Below, in pieces: positions 62,364 to 64,000 of a stretch of 64,000 nucleotides of DNA. The notes beneath the pieces are model-generated. The model saw only the letters and a program-made list of their open reading frames with translations. It was not told the DNA's origin and searched no databases. Location: NCBI GenBank assembly GCA_964405455.1, contig CAYOOA010000008.1:1-64000 (forward strand), written 5' to 3'. The stretch is from CALESS01 sp964405455 (GTDB lineage Bacteria > Chloroflexota > Anaerolineae > Anaerolineales > Anaerolineaceae). Positions within the stretch are counted from its first letter, which is position 1. Each line of letters begins with the position of its first letter. The translations under genes were made by a program, and so were the position numbers.

Positions 62364-64000
62364 CTATCCCATAATAACTTCGACCGTATGCAATCGGTCA
62401 TCCGAAAAATCTGGAATTACTTGACCTTGAATGACCTTGCCATCGACCATCAATGACTTGACCCCTTTGTTGACATGCTTGGGATTCTTCACCTGGATTT
62501 GATATATCGCCTTGCGGAATTTGCGGGTCACTGTATAACCCGGCCAGTCAGCTGGAATGGATGGATCAACCAGCAGGCCGTCTGCCTGGGGGCGTATCCC
62601 CAGGATCCAGTGGGTTGCCACGCGGTGCAGCCATTGGGAAGATCCGGTGTACCAGGTCCACCCGCCGCGGCCAAAATATTCGGACAGCGGTCCATCAATA
62701 TTCCCCGGTGTAACATAGGGCTCGGCCATGTAGGTTTGAATATCTGCACTCCGGTTGGGAGGGCAAATGCGCTTATAAGCCTCATAAGCCAGTTCGGCTT
62801 CACCCATCAATGCATACGCCCAGACGGACCAGGTGGCTGCGTGTGTATAGACTCCACCATTCTCACGCAATCCGGGTGCATAACGGGTTACATACCCCAC
62901 ATCCGGCCGCGGGCTGGTGAAGGCTGGAAAATTAAGCAAGGTTCCGTAATCCTTCAACAGGTATTTCGTTACAGAGCCCATGGCCTGCCGGCCTTTTTCT
63001 GGGTCTGCTATGCCGCTGATAACTGCCCAGTTGTTCGGCATCAGGAAAATCTTGCCCTCTGCATTTTCCCGGGAACCCAGCAGCAGGCCGTCATCGGTGG
63101 TCGCCTGCAGGTACCATTCACCGTCCCAGCCGTATCGATCCATGGCATATTTCAGATTCTCGCGAATCGTTTCGCAGCGCACTGCAAAGCCTTCATCCCC
63201 ACGCATCCTGGAAATTGGGATGAAATTGCCCAGGATCATATACAGGAATTCAGCCACCCAAAAGCTTTCGCCTTTAAGCAGAGTTCCCACCGCGCTCAAT
63301 CCGTCATTCCAATCATGATCGCCCATCAGTGGAATTCCACGCGGAGAGAAGCGTGAAAATGATCGTTCCATGGCTCGTTTGCAATGCTCATAAAGCGATT
63401 CAGCTGCGCCATTAAGATAGGAAATCTTTTCATCCAGGATCCCAAAATCATTCGTTTCTTTCAGGTATGCATCCAGGATGAACGGCAGCCAGAGCAAATC
63501 GTCCGAGCAGTTGGTGCGCGGACCCCAATCGCGAATGGAGAACCACCAGTGCAGCACATCACCCTCAATGTATTGGTGGGCGGCATGCATTAGCAATTGC
63601 TTTTTTGTCCATTCAGGATCACTGACCAGGAATATTTGGCTGTCCTGCAATTGATCGCGGAAACCAAATCCGGCAGAGACCTGGTACAAGGCAGATTTTC
63701 CCCATAAACGGCAGGAAATGGATTGGTATTTCAACCAATAATTTGTCATGAAATTGAATGCGTCATCGGGCGTCTCAACATGCTCGCCATCCAGGAATTG
63801 CGCCCAGAAATCGTGGACGTCTTGAAGAGCCTCTTCACTCTTCTCTGCGCTCGTATAACGTTGAACCAGTTCTAATACGTTTTCCTTGTGGTCCTCGGCC
63901 GCCCCCAGTGTGAACACAACGGTTTTTGTTTCGCCCGGTTCGAGCGTGACTGCTACCTGGAGAGCGGCAATTGCATCGGTAAAGCGGCCTTTGCGCCCAC
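62364..64000 (-). CDS. GH94 glycoside phosphorylase, C-terminal part (runs off right edge)
   Basis: About 545 residues of a GH94 phosphorylase are visible and the frame stays open to position 64000, starting in the beta-sandwich (ALQVAVTLEPGETKTVVFTLG). The catalytic Asp lies in GDHDWNDGLSAVG. Other motifs are YQVSAGFGFRDQLQDS, RTNCSDDLLWLPF, and NGGVYTHAATW and WYTGSSQWLHRVATHWILGIRP near the end. GH94 enzymes cleave beta-glucosides with phosphate to give alpha-glucose-1-phosphate; members include cellobiose, laminaribiose and 1,2-beta-oligoglucan phosphorylases. Linkage cannot be read directly; the two PF10091/GH144-like genes suggest beta-1,2. No signal peptide can be checked. Confidence 0.88.
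   Translation of the reverse strand, partial: GRKGRFTDAIAALQVAVTLEPGETKTVVFTLGAAEDHKENVLELVQRYTSAEKSEEALQDVHDFWAQFLDGEHVETPDDAFNFMTNYWLKYQSISCRLWGKSALYQVSAGFGFRDQLQDSQIFLVSDPEWTKKQLLMHAAHQYIEGDVLHWWFSIRDWGPRTNCSDDLLWLPFILDAYLKETNDFGILDEKISYLNGAAESLYEHCKRAMERSFSRFSPRGIPLMGDHDWNDGLSAVGTLLKGESFWVAEFLYMILGNFIPISRMRGDEGFAVRCETIRENLKYAMDRYGWDGEWYLQATTDDGLLLGSRENAEGKIFLMPNNWAVISGIADPEKGRQAMGSVTKYLLKDYGTLLNFPAFTSPRPDVGYVTRYAPGLRENGGVYTHAATWSVWAYALMGEAELAYEAYKRICPPNRSADIQTYMAEPYVTPGNIDGPLSEYFGRGGWTWYTGSSQWLHRVATHWILGIRPQADGLLVDPSIPADWPGYTVTRKFRKAIYQIQVKNPKHVNKGVKSLMVDGKVIQGQVIPDFSDDRLHTVEVIMG

Overview
The window reads as a scaffold of a draft or metagenome-assembled genome from the phylum Chloroflexota, probably class Anaerolineae. 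This is inferred from the gene mix: a multi-GAF histidine kinase, lipoproteins with Thr/Pro-rich linkers, a DUF4332 protein, an EF-G2-type GTPase, TrpB2, Tad-like pilin genes with Thr-Pro stalks, and GTG/TTG starts. Two runs of exactly 100 N (3327-3426 and 62035-62134) are assembly gaps. I see no rRNA, tRNA, CRISPR array, phage or intact insertion sequence.

Layout. 1-6.3 kb: the 5' part of a Ser/Thr kinase, a degenerate DNA-methylase-like zinc-ribbon protein, and a membrane GAF histidine kinase broken by a gap. 6.5-12.5 kb: a DegV protein, then a minus-strand trpS-trpB2 unit under a textbook tryptophan T-box leader, then an EF-G2-like GTPase. 12.6-14.8 kb: two lipoproteins and a small methyltransferase. 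14.8-23.3 kb: a minus-strand run of two CarH/LitR-like B12 photoreceptor regulators, an MFS transporter, an SRPBCC protein, a phytoene-desaturase-like oxidoreductase, a DHH-CBS tRNA nucleotidyltransferase and a GNAT acetyltransferase. 23.4-30.3 kb: a plus-strand run of a CASTOR/POLLUX-type channel, a membrane protein, an iron-type alcohol dehydrogenase, amylosucrase and two small proteins. 30.2-35.4 kb: a palindromic, possibly RNA-forming element, then three Tad-like surface genes, the last with a Thr-Pro stalk of about 300 residues. 35.8-41.6 kb: a transglutaminase-like protein, a PadR-DUF4180 pair, the oxidative pentose phosphate genes gnd-zwf-pgl, and a DedA-like protein.

41.7-64 kb is a large carbohydrate locus. 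A GH3 beta-glucosidase on the plus strand faces a tightly packed minus-strand series: GH94 phosphorylase (running off the right edge), a solute-binding lipoprotein, a 969-residue CBM/solute-binding fusion, two ABC permeases, an NHL-TPR-YIP1 membrane protein, a DUF5696 protein, two more ABC permeases, a PF10091/GH144-like lipoprotein, a LacI regulator, a second (cytoplasmic) PF10091/GH144-like enzyme and a GH35-like beta-galactosidase. My reading is an uptake and breakdown system for a beta-glucan, with beta-1,2-glucan the leading candidate substrate. The NHL-YIP1 and DUF5696 proteins between the two permease pairs have no assigned role and are the most system-like unknown here.

Other points of note are a TrpRS that lacks both KMSKS lysines although its leader looks fully functional, and two CarH-like paralogues that differ at the residue used as the second cobalt ligand in the light state.
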